NCBI GenBank assembly: GCA_948567375.1
Contig: OX419756.1
Span: forward strand, 69,516,333 to 69,580,332
DNA from: Lunularia cruciata
Taxonomy: Eukaryota; Streptophyta; Marchantiopsida; Lunulariales; Lunulariaceae
DNA: 64,000 nucleotides
Reading direction: 5' to 3'
Of this stretch, positions 11,655-23,049 are shown one piece after another. Both the position numbers and the translations under genes were made by a program. Positions within the stretch are counted from its first letter, which is position 1, and each line of letters opens with the position of its first letter. The notes below the pieces were generated by a model. It did not search any database. It was not told the origin of the DNA and saw nothing but the letters and a program-made list of their open reading frames with translations.

Positions 11655-13140
11655 ATGGAGGCAGTTTTGAGAGAATTCAAGAGAGCTTGCATAGGAAATA
11701 ATGAGAAGAAGAAGAATAAGTGGACCTCATTATTACCGGATTTCTTTGAATATGTAACACTTACATGGTATGAGTCAAAATATCAAAAGAGAAAGAGGAG
11801 ATATGGGCAAGAAGAGTCTTGGAGGAGTTTTAAGTTCAACACCCATTGAAAAATTCTTCCAGATGAAATTTATAGAAGATTGATGAGTGAGGTTACCTTC
11901 CTCAAACAAGGTGATGGAGAGAAAGTGAGTCTATGTAGAAAGAGTGGAGAAGTTAGAACCCAAATTTTTCATAATGTTGAGGAAGAGTAGGGATGCTGTG
12001 TAGACTATTATGATTGACATGGGAGCCATACTTACCAAGAATTTTGTCGGAGGGTTTAGACCACAAATTAGAAGTAAGGTGAGATATGAGAAACCTTATT
12101 CCAAAGTTGAAGCTAGCATGATTTCAATTTGTATGGAGGAGAGTTTGGAAGAGGATGAGTGAGATTTGCTCATGAAGGAGGTTGTGCATAATATTCAAGG
12201 TTCTTGCACCTCCATCAAAAGATCCACTACAAACCATCACAGAACAACTTGCAAATCTCAAAATCAATATAGTGAAACACTAGGAGAAGAGAGAGGTTGA
12301 TCAGAATGTGAGGATAGGGCCTAGGAGTTATGAAAGCTATCCATATAGAGTAAGCCAACCAACAATTTCAATGATAGAAATATTTTTAGTTGTAAAGGAA
12401 TAGGTCAAATCAAAAGGAATTGTCCAAACTCCACTTACTATGGAAGAAGGAGTTATGAGGGAGCCAATAGAGGGAAAGAAATAGGTAGTGAAACCCAATT
12501 TGCTCCTAATCCAAACAAAAGTTAAGAAGATATTATTGATAAATGTGGTTAAGAGAAAGTATGAGAAGAGAGAGTGCTCAAACTCCAAAGGTCTTAATTT
12601 GGTGCTTTTGGCACAAGAGAATAAAAGAGCTTGTTTTGTAAAGGATATACATTCTTCTCAAGGATTTACTTCTAGGAAGGATATTCATATGACTACAGGA
12701 GCACTTGTACTAGCACCTTATTATTATCAACAACAAAGTATCCAAGGAAGAAGTTAGGGATGGAGGACTTCTTGATCTCAAAGCAACAATGAAACTATAA
12801 TGTTGGAGGATGGTGGTAGTCATAAGGCTAAAATCATAGTGGGTCAACTAATCATTTTAAATCCTACCTTGAGAAAGGAGATAAGAGATGGGTTAAGTTC
12901 TACACAGAGCAAAAGGAGGAAAAAAAAAGCTCCAACATCAATGGAGGTGGTGGATGCCAAACCAACACCATGGGAGGCTTGTGAATAGCCTCCAAGATTG
13001 ATATGAGAGTGAATGGTCACAACATCAAGGATGCACTGGTTGATGGAGGATTTGCAATGAATACCATTGATGAAGAAGTTGAGTATGATACACTCTAGAT
13101 CTTCAACATTTGTGGTGAGCATGGAAAAAAAACAACAGGC
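11655..13140 (+). pseudogene. gag-protease of element X (decayed)
   Basis: Family A Gag in several frames. 11655-11849 matches the capsid part (FKRACIGNNEKKKN, SLLPDFFEYVTLTWYES). 12488-12757 and 12800-12988 match the region after the zinc knuckle (ECSNSKGLNL, DIHSSQGF, IVGQLIILNPTLRKE). 13000-13090 matches the protease (KDALVDGG). Stops and frameshifts separate the pieces. The C-terminal TGA at 13142-13144 lies at the same place as the TGA closing the young copy's gag-protease ORF. Confidence 0.8.
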
Positions 13141-13559
13141 TTGACCAGTAGGGTGATGGATAAAGTGTTAGTTTTAGTTATGGGAGTTCAATCTCATGAC
13201 TTTCCAAGTCTTGAAGGATTCAAGCTGTGACTTGCTTTTTGGAAGCCATTGTTGAGAGTAACATGAACAACTGATTGATGGCACAAATTGTACTTGAGGA
13301 TTGGTTCATCAAACCATAGAGTTACAATTCCTATCACTAACACCACCAACACTTTACATTCAAATACACCATCTTTTGCTTATTAGGAATCAGATTCAAA
13401 AGAAGGAGCATTAGGTGTGGACACAAGCATGGAGGAGAGACTTCCATGGAGGATGATAGATTTGAATCTGATTTAGATGTGTATCCCTTGTGTGCGATAG
13501 ATCTTGCACATAAGCTAGAGGTTGTGAAGTACCCAGCTAAGTCATTATTGACGGTTTAG

Positions 13560-15508
13560 AAGATAGAGAGGAAATTATCTACCCTCAAGTATTGTCCAAA
13601 TGTTATCAAGGAGGAGAAGGTAATATTTGAGTAGATTTTTTGCAAGTTTATCCATGTGTTTTCTTTTAGTTACAAGGATCTAAAGGAAGTCACCTTGAGG
13701 GAACACAAGAAAGAGGTGGAGGAGCATGCAAGACCAGTCCACCAAAAATACTGTTGCATTAGCCCACCAATAGCTTTGGTTGTGAAGGAGGAGATTGATA
13801 AGCTCAAGGTGGCCTAATTTGTCTTTGAGGTGGAGAATTCATAATGGGTTTCTCCAATTATGATTTTGAAGAAAAAGAATGGTAAGCTTTGGGTATGTAT
13901 AATTTACAAGAAGCTGAAAGTTATTACTAAGAAGGATGATTACCTTTTGCCATCCATCAATGAGATCTTGGAGGAGGTTGCAAGTCATGAGAGGTATAGG
14001 TTTGGAAATTTTTATAGTGGGTATAACTAAATCAAGATTGCACCAAAGCATCAAAAACTCACCGCATTCACAACACTTTGTGAAACTTATGCTTTCAAGG
14101 TCATGTCTTTTGGGCTTTGCAATTCTCCAACCACATTCCAATGGTTCATGAACAAGTTTTTTGAATCTTTCATTAGGAAATTTGTGAGGGTAAGGTGATC
14201 CTAAGAAGGTGAGGAAAATCTCAAGGAAAATCTCAAGGATCCCTTCAAGTTTGAGAAAGTTATGCCAATTCTTGGGGATGGTTGGGTGCTATAGGAAGTT
14301 CATCTTTTCATTTTCCAACAAGGCTTATGCATTGACCATTTACATGAAGAAGGGTGTAGAAAACATAGTGATTTTGAAGGACAAAGAGGTTCTCAAAGCT
14401 TTTGAGTAGCTCAAGCAATCCCTTGTTGTAGCTCTAATTCTTGCTAGACCGGATTGGAGTAAACCTTTCATCCTCTATATTGATGCTTCTAATGTAACTA
14501 TAGGATGCACTTTAGGATGCAATCTTAGTCAGTTAGACCAAGATGGACATGATCATCCAATAGCTTAGGATAGTAGATAGATGGTTTCAATAGAAAATAA
14601 CTACTCAATCACGGAGAGAGAAAGGTTGGTAATAATCTTTGGTCTCAAGAAGTTTAGACACTACTTGATGAGAAGGAAAGTTACCAGTGTCACGGATCAC
14701 AAGGAAACACATCTTCAACAAGCCTAATATGGAAGGGAGGCTAGCAAGGTGGATGATACTCTTGTCTAAGTATGATTACACCATTGAGGATAAGCCAGAG
14801 AAGAAAGATAAAAAATGCTGATTTGTTATCTAGGCCCTATGAACATGATGGAGTTCATCATCATCATCTATTGGTTTAGAGCAGATCATCATCTATTGGT
14901 TCAGAGTTGAACCACTAAATGATGCCTTCTCACACAAGGAGCTCATGATAGTCTCAATAACTCAAGGGGTTCCAATGGAGTACAAGGAGATTATGGACTT
15001 TGTTACAATAGGTAATTATCCATAAGGGATGCATGCTAGGGAGTGAAAGGTCCTTGCAACAAGATCTAAACCTTACACAATGATGGAGGATATTCTTTTT
15101 CAACAAGGAGCAAATGGTTTACTTTGAAGAGTAGTGGCCAAGGAAGAGTCTATCCTATTTATAAAAGAGTTTCATGAAGATTTAGTATATGAGGACACTT
15201 TGCAAGAAAGATGACTACTTTCAAGATTCTAGATGTAGATTACTATTGGAGGGGGATTTTCAAGGATTATCTTGATTATTTCAAAACTTATCATGCTTGT
15301 CAAGCTTTTACTATAAATTCTACTTCCACTCCTCCTCTTAGATCAATTCCATTGCTAAGACCTGTTGAGAAGTGAAGAATTGAATCTATAGGTCCTCTCA
15401 ATAGAACCCTAAGGAACAACAAGTACATTGTGGTGGTTACTAACTACCTTACCAAGTGGGTTGAGGCTAGACTATTGAGGGAAAAGAATGAAAATGAAGT
15501 TGATAGAT
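13560..15508 (+). pseudogene. pol of element X, 5' part (RT, RNase H, start of integrase)
   Basis: Follows the young family A pol in order. It shows an RT start (EEIDKLK, then VSPIMILKKKNG), an RT middle near 14090-14180, the connection region (FLGMVGCYRKFIFSFSNKAYALTIYMKKGV, 14270-14355) and RNase H near 14430-14700. The integrase zinc finger and core up to VEARLLREKNENEVDR follow, where element B interrupts at 15508. Many in-frame stops (TAG and TGA) are present. Confidence 0.8.
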
Positions 15509-15613
15509 TGTCGTGCGTATATACATTGCTACACAACATACATCGTTGTCAACATCATACAATATAGAAGCACAACTCACACATAAGTCATACATAGACT
15601 CTAAAGTGCCACA
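15509..15613 (-). repeat. Extra copy of the first 105 bp of the element B LTR
   Basis: This 105-bp block repeats 16066-16170, the first 105 bp of the full LTR in element direction, with about four differences. It lies outside the LTR end, directly inside the target duplication. The right end of element B lacks exactly this block plus two bases (GC). See the findings for the circular-permutation reading. Confidence 0.85.
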
Positions 15614-16170
15614 ATAATCAGATTGCTTAACACTCTCAACTCAACTCAACTCAAATCAGTACTTGATCTATCACTCTATAAATTGCCAACAATAGGGCAT
15701 TGATTACAGTCAAGCCACACCCACTCAAGCATAGAGAATCCAGGTGACGCTTGCCGGCCTTTGTCCACCATAGCCAAGAACTCGAAGGCTCAACATCAGA
15801 GAAGTGAGCTCTCTGGAGCTCACTTCAAAACTATACCCCCTAGACTCGAGCTAGCACAGAAACCCTAACGGTCCTGCTGACGGCACACTCGACGGTGCAA
15901 ACGGTGCAAAGTGACGGTGGGCCCTACCGTGAAGTCAGTACCCCGAACACAAAATCTAACCATCAGAAAGTAGTCTATGAGAAACTACTAGAATAACTCT
16001 AACTACTATCACTGGAACTCTTATGTCCGAGCATCTAGATGCGGAACTACAAATGGCGTGACAGCTGTCGTGCGTATATACATTGCTACACAACATACAT
16101 CGCTGTCAACATCATACACTATAGAAGCAGAACTCACACATAAGTCATACATAGACTCTAAAGTGTCACA
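15614..16170 (-). repeat. Full LTR of element B
   Basis: In element direction it starts TGTGACACTTTAGAG next to the polypurine tract and ends about CTGATTA, where the start of a second LTR follows directly (15613). Its last 450 bp match 35315-34865, the LTR at the other end. An internal palindrome GACAGCTGTC lies at 16060-16069. Confidence 0.85.
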
Positions 16171-16184
16171 ATCGCCCTCCTAGC
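16171..16184 (-). other. Polypurine tract of element B
   Basis: In element direction GCTAGGAGGGCGAT directly precedes the LTR start TGTGACAC. Its position fixes 16170 as the true LTR boundary. Confidence 0.65.
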
Positions 16185-16345
16185 TGGCGGTTAGGTCTCT
16201 CTAACTCCAGATAGCCATCTACTCTAAGTATATGGTATACCCTCTAATGGGCAAAGATCAGGAGGCCGGGTGCTATGGAGCCCCATCGTTAGTCACCTGT
16301 CTGCAATCTATACCATATAAAGAATGAACTAGCTATAGGTCAAGT

Positions 16346-16639
16346 ACATATAGGACATAACCACTATCCCTGAGGAACCACCGTGAGGGGAGGAATCATA
16401 CATGCCATATGCCATCCTCTCAAACAACTATCACACACTAAAATAGTAGCAGCTCCACCAGAAGAGCCACATAACATGCACCTCAAGCCTACACGTACAA
16501 GTGCCAAGCTTGGGTCCATAGTACCATCAATGTTTGGGAGGTGGCATGGCGCACAATTGCGCACATGATCCTTCCAAACAACACCATCACGTCCTTCTAA
16601 CACAAGGACTCTAGATGGCAAAACCTCACGCACTCTCAA
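16346..16639 (-). pseudogene. C-terminal PHD finger of element B polyprotein
   Basis: The frame from 16639 reads through an integrase C-terminal tail (REVLPSRVLVLEGRDGVVWKDHV) into a zinc finger at 16480-16346. Its spacing is C-x2-C-x11-C-x2-C-x4-H-x2-C-x14-C-x2-C, with the family features CDSC, WH just before the last zinc pair, and a Trp before the final CPIC. This is the C4HC3 PHD pattern, a domain that in host proteins reads histone H3 tails. One in-frame TAG (16366-16364) lies in the last loop. Its place after integrase is where chromoviruses carry a chromodomain, so a role in choosing chromatin targets is a reasonable inference. Upstream of 16640 the link to the integrase core is frameshifted. 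Confidence 0.85.
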
Positions 16640-16855
16640 GATAGTGCGGCCTATAGAAACATCAAGTGTTGTCGGTGCTGTCTGCTGTAGATATACATAG
16701 TCGCTTGGATGAAATCAATGGATCAAGGGTCTATAACCTCCACCTCAAATGGTAGCATAGCGTAAAGTATCTCTATGCTGAGCAATCACCAAGTTCTCAA
16801 AGGCCATCGGCATCACTCTTCAAAAGATCTCTGCCCGCTGAGAACATGCGCTCAT

Positions 16856-17473
16856 CTATACATCAGGGTCATCCAAGTCCAAAACTACAGTAGCATCTTG
16901 ACAAATGGCTGCAGGTAAATCTGGATCTCGTCCATAGAGTAGAAAGTATGGAGAGAAGGATGCTAAGGAGGCTTGCCGGCTGAACCGATAGCCCATGGCC
17001 AACCAAGGTAACTGGAGATCCCAATCTCCCAAGTGGCCTCTTTGCAAACCATACTTTTGCAATCCTCTCTTCACCGTCTGAACCACTCTCTCTGCTAAGC
17101 CATCTGCCCGAGGGTGATCTCGGCATGTAGTACAATGATCAATCAAAGCCTTGTCACACAAGACCTGAAACTCCCCCAAGAACTCTGTACCCTGATCAAT
17201 CAAAACCTCGGCTGGTGCACCAAAATGACTAAGAACTCGATCTAGGAATGAGTAAGCTGTCTCTTCACTAGACTTGTCAGGAAGTGCCACCAACTCAATC
17301 CACTTGGAGAAGTGCTCCACCATCACCAAAAGATACCAACGATGTCTCACAATAAGCGGTAAAGGTCCGGCAAAGTCCAAACTCCAACGGTAGCCCAATC
17401 CCATGATAGGTAATGGGTGTAACTATGGCGTAGGAGGATTGAATGATGCTCTAACTCAGTCACAAACCACACA
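16856..17473 (-). pseudogene. Integrase core of element B
   Basis: Ty3 integrase catalytic domain. The first Asp is in WSLDFAGPL, the second in LIDQGTEF and the Glu in DGLAERVVQTVKRG, giving D,D-35-E spacing. The open part is 17404-16856 (182 codons) and ends with PYFLLYGRDPDLPA. Upstream, the second half of the HHCC zinc finger (CVVCD) runs up to 17473. There the solo giant LTR (17474-20751) has inserted, and the finger's first half continues at 20757. Two stops lie between the finger and the core. Confidence 0.9.
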
Positions 17474-18274
17474 TGTGACAACCCAACAAATATCACTTTT
17501 ACAGTAATCGGGTCAGTAAAGTTTGTTCCCGTAGAGATACTATCCCGAATTGGTCAAATACGAAGTCAAAAGTCACAATGGCAGTTTTTCTTGATGGCTT
17601 CTTTAATCTCTCAGTTAGAAACTACACCCAGAAGAGAGTAACAAGCTCACAATCTTGACAACTTGTCACGAATACGCACATATAATCACATCATAGTAAA
17701 TTTTGTCCAAACAACTCTTGATTGTGATGATTCAGATTCTCCCGAAGACGGCACTTCACTACAAAGACCGATTTTGCCTTAGAATTGTGTTCCACCCCTC
17801 TACTGAAGGCACAACTTCCTCGATTGAAATTGCTTCACATCAACTTCGTGCTGCACTCACCAATGTAGAATACTAACAACACTACAATTCCTCTCAGACC
17901 TGCCAAGGCATTGCTCCAATGCACTTCACTCAGATCAAACACACAGAATGAAGATCAAGGCTGTAGATTCCAACATCCACAGACACATTGACTTGCTCTT
18001 CGGAATTCTTCACACACTCACAAACACAAACAAAAAATTGACAATCAGAATTAAGCTTAAGCGACGAGTACTGAAAACAACACTTTGCTGTATCTATCTT
18101 CAGAAAGATGAATACTGAATAACATCGTACTGCAAATGCTTCACTTAAATACTGAAGCAAACGACAGACTCGCCTACTTAGGCACCGCTTCCTAGCATCC
18201 TTTCCTACTTACAAATCCCGAGGGCCAATCTATCTCTTCATATCTGCCCTTTCCTATCTCAAAATTGACTTCTA

Positions 18275-19003
18275 TCACGATCCGATGTCTACCTCATCAT
18301 CGGCTTCCAAACCCGATGATCTTCTTACTATTTCACCTTCTTCGGGTACGACTGATTCTACTAATTTCTTTACTAATTCTACAACTTCTTCACTACAATC
18401 TGCAATTGAGCTCCGGGTTACTCCATCTATTGCTTTATCTCCTGACCCACTCTGCTCTAAAGCGTCACTTAGCAAGTCCGATGCCACTTGAGTTCTTACA
18501 TCTACGACATCGGGTTTCTTATCCACTATCACACTAGTCCGAATTTTCTCTAACTCCAAATTGACTAAATTTAACCTAAGACTAACATTATTTTCTACCT
18601 CCAACATTTTCCTATCTACGCGTTCTCTCAACTGAATTAGCAAGGTATTCATGTCCACGTCCTTGGCTCTTCGCTTCCGAGTCTCCTACACAAGTAACTT
18701 CAACTCATGCAAACAAGCTTCTTCCAATCTTCCCTCCGCCTCCGTGCTTAAGAGTGCTTGTAATTTCCCTGCAATGTCTCCTACTGATTCCGATGCATGT
18801 CCTCGAGAATGTTCTACCTTCAACTCCTCCCGATACATCTGCAACTCATCTTCGTATTCTGCAGCGAGCATCTTCTTCTCCTCTGCATACTGCATCTTTT
18901 GCTGTTCCACACTCTTGACAAGTTCTTGCAAATGCTCTTCTTCTTCTTCTTGCCTAGACTCCAATTCTCTTTGCCATGCTTGATTCTTCTTCATCATTGC
19001 CAC
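18275..19003 (-). pseudogene. Coiled-coil ORF of the giant LTR, C-terminal part (unknown function)
   Basis: Two adjoining frames, 19003-18686 (105 codons) and 18658-18275 (127 codons), separated by a short gap with a stop. The first is strongly helical and charged, with long Glu runs and heptad-like Leu (HLQELVKSVEQQKMQYAEEKK, split here only for reading). The second has LRERVDRKMLEVENN and then an acidic tail. The same protein is recognisable at 43836-43522 and 37202-37580, with the shared blocks EDE(L/F)-MYR, ARLHELK-LV and LRERVDRKMLEV. A structural coiled-coil protein is all that can be inferred. No known family recognised. Confidence 0.55.
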
Positions 19004-19392
19004 CTTCGTCTGGAGTCTTTTCCTGTGTCATCGGCTCCTTCATCCAAAGTTGCGATCTTCATATCTTCATAGTGTTGGCACAGTCTTCATCTTGGCCTCT
19101 TGAACTCGGCCCCGCGGGATACTCCTTCTTTGCTTTGGGTCTTGGCTTGTTCTTGATCATCGCTTTGCCAGCCTCACTTACTACCACCGATTGCTGGACT
19201 TCTGGCTCTCCCTCACTTTTGCTCCCAAAGTCCTCACTTTTCAACGTGAGCTCTTCTTCTTCCGAGTCCTCTTCTTGTGGCTCAGTTTCTTCATCTGACT
19301 CCGATCTGGATGATGCCCTTCTTATTAGTCTTCAACATCAGCCTTCGAGTCTTGCGTTGGATGGGCGATGATTTGGCTTCTTTGGGTTTACT

Positions 19393-20397
19393 TCACTTCT
19401 TTGTCTTTGGACTGGCAATATCTTTGATCTTCCATTGTCCCGTCCTTGCAAAGTACTCGTCATTTGCTCGCAGATGAAGCATATATTGTTGCTCCTCTTT
19501 GTCGGCTTCTCGTCTCAAATCAGGGTGCATGTGGGAGACCATACGATGACGCTCATCTTCAGAGAGCAAGTTCAGGCTGAAGTAGAAATGTGCTACAAAT
19601 GGTGCAAAATAATGCGATGGCAAGCCCATTTGCCAATTCACCACCATCTGCCTTGTTCGGTGATGGAAGCACTTTGCCCAATTCATTGGTACACCTGCAA
19701 ACGCAAACATCTAATGGAAGAAGACTGCCTGCTGCATGGTTACTTATGTTGTTTGCTCCAGCTTGAACATGGCCATCATTGCCCCCACAATACTTCTTTG
19801 GATCAGGTCCTGATAGGATTCCACCTTGTAACCATTCGTAGTTCTTGGAGCAAAAAACGAATTGCAAATCTCTGCCGTCTCCTCTGCCGCATCACACTTC
19901 CGATAGAAGGTGATCCCTGTCGGCTCTCTTGCTTCTCTCCCCAGTACTAATTTCCAATCCGACTTAGTCCATCATGCCAGATTGCCTCTCTTCGCCTCCT
20001 CTTCGGGACCCTCCTCACAATTACAGGCAGCGATCTCTGCCATCACTCCCAAGAAACTGAAATTCCAGTTCCATGCTAAAAAGGTAATACGAAGTCTAAC
20101 CAAGACTTCAATTCTGGCTACTACATCTACTCTTCGAATTGCAAAACCTCTCACTGTCAGCACATTGGCCACCTTCTTTGCCATGATTTGTTCTCTCATT
20201 CTATGCTGTTGGAAGATCAGCCCCTCTCCTGGACGAGACACTCTAACTCCCTCAGGGTTTCGGAAAATTTCACTCTCGATGGGCTTCTGGACACGCATTA
20301 CTGCAGGACGACTTCTCAAAGGAATTGGAAATTTACTCAGTAAATTCAACTTCCCCCTGCGTAGTTGCAATTTTATATTGCCCCAAATCAAAGTCAT
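19393..20397 (-). pseudogene. N-terminal ORF of the giant LTR (unknown function)
   Basis: A long frame starts at an ATG at 20397 (MTLIWGNIKLQLRRGK) and runs 141 codons to a TGA at 19972. It can be followed in the same frame with a few further stops to about 19393. The last part (19710-19393) contains MNWAKCFHHRTRQMVVNWQM and HYFAPFVAHFYFSLNLLS. The same protein is recognisable in the plus-strand copy at 62940-63530 (for example QMVSHFYP and AHFYLALNL equivalents). I do not recognise a domain. Occurrence in several copies suggests it belongs to the element rather than being a chance frame. Confidence 0.5.
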
Positions 20398-20756
20398 TCT
20401 TTAGTCGATTTTGTCTATGAATTTCTCTCTTCTGCGTGCACTCCCAGTCACTGTCAAGACATGCTTATTATGCCCCCACCGTTTCTTGAAATGTACTTTC
20501 TTGCCACGTACAGAGGTTGTTAAACGGTCTTCATCGTTCTTGCATTTTCCAACTCAAAGACGATGATCTTAGGCTTGTTTCCGGTGTACTCCTCTTTCGA
20601 GTACCTCCATCACCGGATCCGCTGTCAGCTTCTTTGGCTTTCCTCCAAAGTTACTTTCGCCTCTTCTTTGTCCGCAATTCAACTTTTTCGTGCTTACTTC
20701 GTCTCTTAAACACTACTAACCATAAAAAACAAAAAAAAGGTGGGTACCACAACACA

Positions 20757-21120
20757 TCTGGCAACAAACTGTTGTACCTTGGTCTGCATACCACGCCACC
20801 AATAATGACTCTAGAGTAAGCTATATGTATGCTTTACTCCAAAATGTCCTAGCTCCTCATGAGCATGACGGACCAACTGTGGTCTCTATGATGGAAGTGG
20901 TACTACTCGCACTCTACCATCCTCCCATACACGCAAAAGGTGTCTACCCTCTAATCTGAACCATCTCGCTCGCTGAAGAACACGGTCTCTCTCCTTGGCC
21001 CCAACTGTGCTACCCACAACACCAGTGAGAAGATAGTCCATCACTTAGACATCATCATGAATGTCTCGCTGAACTGTACCAATATCTTCACTCTCTGGAT
21101 CTGAGACCTCAATAACTCCT
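20757..21120 (-). pseudogene. Integrase zinc finger of element B, first half
   Basis: In element direction the frame reads VRHAHEELGHFGVKHTY then HYWWRGMQTKVQQFVARC, the two His and first Cys of the integrase HHCC finger. It stops at the insertion point of the giant LTR. Preceding sequence (LQRARWFRLEGRHLLRVW) is the normal linker after RNase H. Two in-frame stops are present. Confidence 0.8.
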
Positions 21121-21199
21121 CCTGTATGTGCTGAGAGAGATACCACCAAACCCTCTGCAAATATACACAAAAAGGCCGATGCATGCAAACCTAGCACCA

Positions 21200-21778
21200 T
21201 CTCCTCATCTGTCTCACCAAGCCAACATGCTCCAGTCTAATCATGCTAGTTGGGACATGGGTTTCTACTCAACCCATCTGCATCACGGTTCACCACTCTA
21301 GGTCTATGAACAACCTTGAAATCATACTCCTGTAAAACCAGAGCCCATCGTGCAAGCTTCCCTGAAAGCTTGTCTGACTCCATCAACCACTTTAATGGCT
21401 GATGATCAATGATGAGAGTGAAGGGTTACCAAATAGGTAACATCGGAAATGTGCTACTGCCCAAACTGCTACCAAGCACTCTCCCTCATATGAACTATAC
21501 TTCGCCTCTGCTGAATTGTTGGAGCGACTAACATAGGCCACCACAAACTCCTCCTCCTCATCATCATGTTGGGTGAGCACTGCTCCAAGCCCCAACAAAC
21601 TCCAATCAGTGTGAACCTGAAATGGTAGTCCCCTAATCGGTCTCCTCAAAATAGGAGCAGATGTCAACCTCTCCTTGAGCTCTACAAAAGCTCTCTCTTG
21701 CTCATCTCCCCAACACCACTCCTGTGTAAGCTTGCTTAGCTTCGTCAAGGCCTTGGCAATGGCACTAAATAGCGGCAA
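21200..21778 (-). pseudogene. RNase H of element B
   Basis: ORF 21778-21392 begins in the RT connection (LTKLSKLTQEWCWGDEQERAF) and gives the RNase H start FQVHTDWSLLGLGAVLTQ, then VVAYVSRSNNSAEAKYSSYE and HFRCYLFG. The frame changes near 21425 and continues with IIDHQPLKW and GKLARWALVLQEYDF to about 21330. The catalytic first Asp (HTD) and the DH are visible. Confidence 0.85.
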
Positions 21779-22710
21779 TAAAAGTTCGCCAACCCAAGGA
21801 ATGCTCGCACTCTACTCACATCCGTAGGCCAAGGAATACGTGCAATGGCCTCTACCTTGATCTGCTGAACACCAAGTCCTCCGGAGTAGATAGTGTGACC
21901 CAAATACTCAACCTGCTTGTGGAAGAACCTACACTTCCCAGGATGTAATTTGAGTCCATGAGATCTCAACCTCTCAAACACCTCCAACAACTGTCTCTCA
22001 TGCTCCTCCACAGTAGTGTTATAAACCAAAATGTCATCAATATAGCACCGAGCAAAATCCAATCCAACTAGGATCCTATCCATGACCCTCAAGAACTCAG
22101 CAGAAGCGTTCTTTAACCCAAATGGTAAGAACCTCCACTAATATAACACCTTGCCGTGAGGATCAGTAGCCCAAAATGTTGTCTTGGACTTATCCTCCTC
22201 TCTGATCGGCAGCTGATGATATCCTACTCAAAGATCCAAAGTACTGAAGACCTTTGCATGCCCAATCGCATCAAAAATCTCCTCCGGTGTAGGCATGGTA
22301 TACAGATCAGCCTTGGTCTATCGGTTGATAGGACGGTAATCTCCACACATCCGCCTATCTGTATAGTTGCCATGCATATCCTTCTTGGCTGGCATCACTG
22401 TCGTTGATGCATACTCTCCATGTGAAATCTTTACCAAACCAGCCTCAAAAAGGTCACTACTCTGGCTTTGAATCAATGTCCTCTCCATCTCACTATATTG
22501 ATAAGGACGTCGGAAAACTAGTGTGTTGCTAGTCAGCTCAATCCGTATACCCGGTCCCTTCTGAGCACCCAAATCCTTCATACTAAAGGCAAAACAACTT
22601 GTGTGACTCCTCAAGAACCTCCAAACCCTCTGTCTTTCCTCTCCAGTAAGCTTGGGTCCAAGATTTGGCTCCCAAGTATCCTTTGTAACTGTAGTAGGAG
22701 TGGAAGACAT
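21745..22710 (-). pseudogene. Reverse transcriptase of element B
   Basis: ORF 22710-22318 holds the N-terminal part (LVKISHGEYASTTVMPAKKD, then RMCGDYRPINR). After a TAG the frame continues with a degenerate GYHQLPI region and PFGLKNASAEF. ORF 22092-21745 holds the active site CYIDDILVY (codons 22044-22033), EYLGHTI and VRAFLGLANFYCRYL. This is the normal Ty3 RT order. It follows the methyltransferase domain rather than directly following protease, which is unusual. Confidence 0.9.
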
Positions 22711-23049
22711 ACTGACTGACTACTACACTGGGCCCTTGGGAGCAATAGTGTCATGCTCCCCACCATTAGAGGTCCCAACCTCTGTGCAAAAAACTCCTTC
22801 CACTATGGCTGCAAGCTTCACAGGTCCTCTAGTTGCATCCCATATGGACCAAGGGTGTAATCCAAGTAGCCCACGCTCACCTGGATGGACTCCAAGTAGA
22901 CCACTCTCCCTAGTAGCTACTAGATGTGTCCCAAGAATACCATGTCCACTCGGTCCATCACCCCCAACATGTGCCTGAATCATCTCGATAGGCACAGGGC
23001 TCACAAGTGTCTGAGTGGTGATGCCTATCAAGCGCATCCTACATTGCTC

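Larger units (their letters stand above)
17474..20751 (-). mobile_element. Solo giant LTR (3278 bp) of Ty3 family D, inside element B integrase
   Basis: On the minus strand it runs from TGTGGTACCCACC to GGGTTGTCACA and is flanked by the 5-bp duplication ACACA (17469-17473 and 20752-20756, plus strand). The integrase zinc-finger frame is continuous across it. Its last ~700 bp (17474-18200) match 42166-42800, which sits directly upstream of a Ty3 primer-binding-like site and gag, so this end is an LTR 3' end. Its first bases match 62305 (TGTGGTACCCAC). It carries long coding-like stretches (see 18275-19003 and 19393-20397), unusual for an LTR. An alternative is an independent element with short imperfect terminal repeats (TGTGG-TA-CCCA / TGTGACAACCCA). 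Confidence 0.7.

Noticed and set aside
18265..19371. Long plus-strand frames rich in Ser and Leu
   Set aside because: Antisense shadows of the Glu/Lys-rich coiled-coil frame of the giant LTR.
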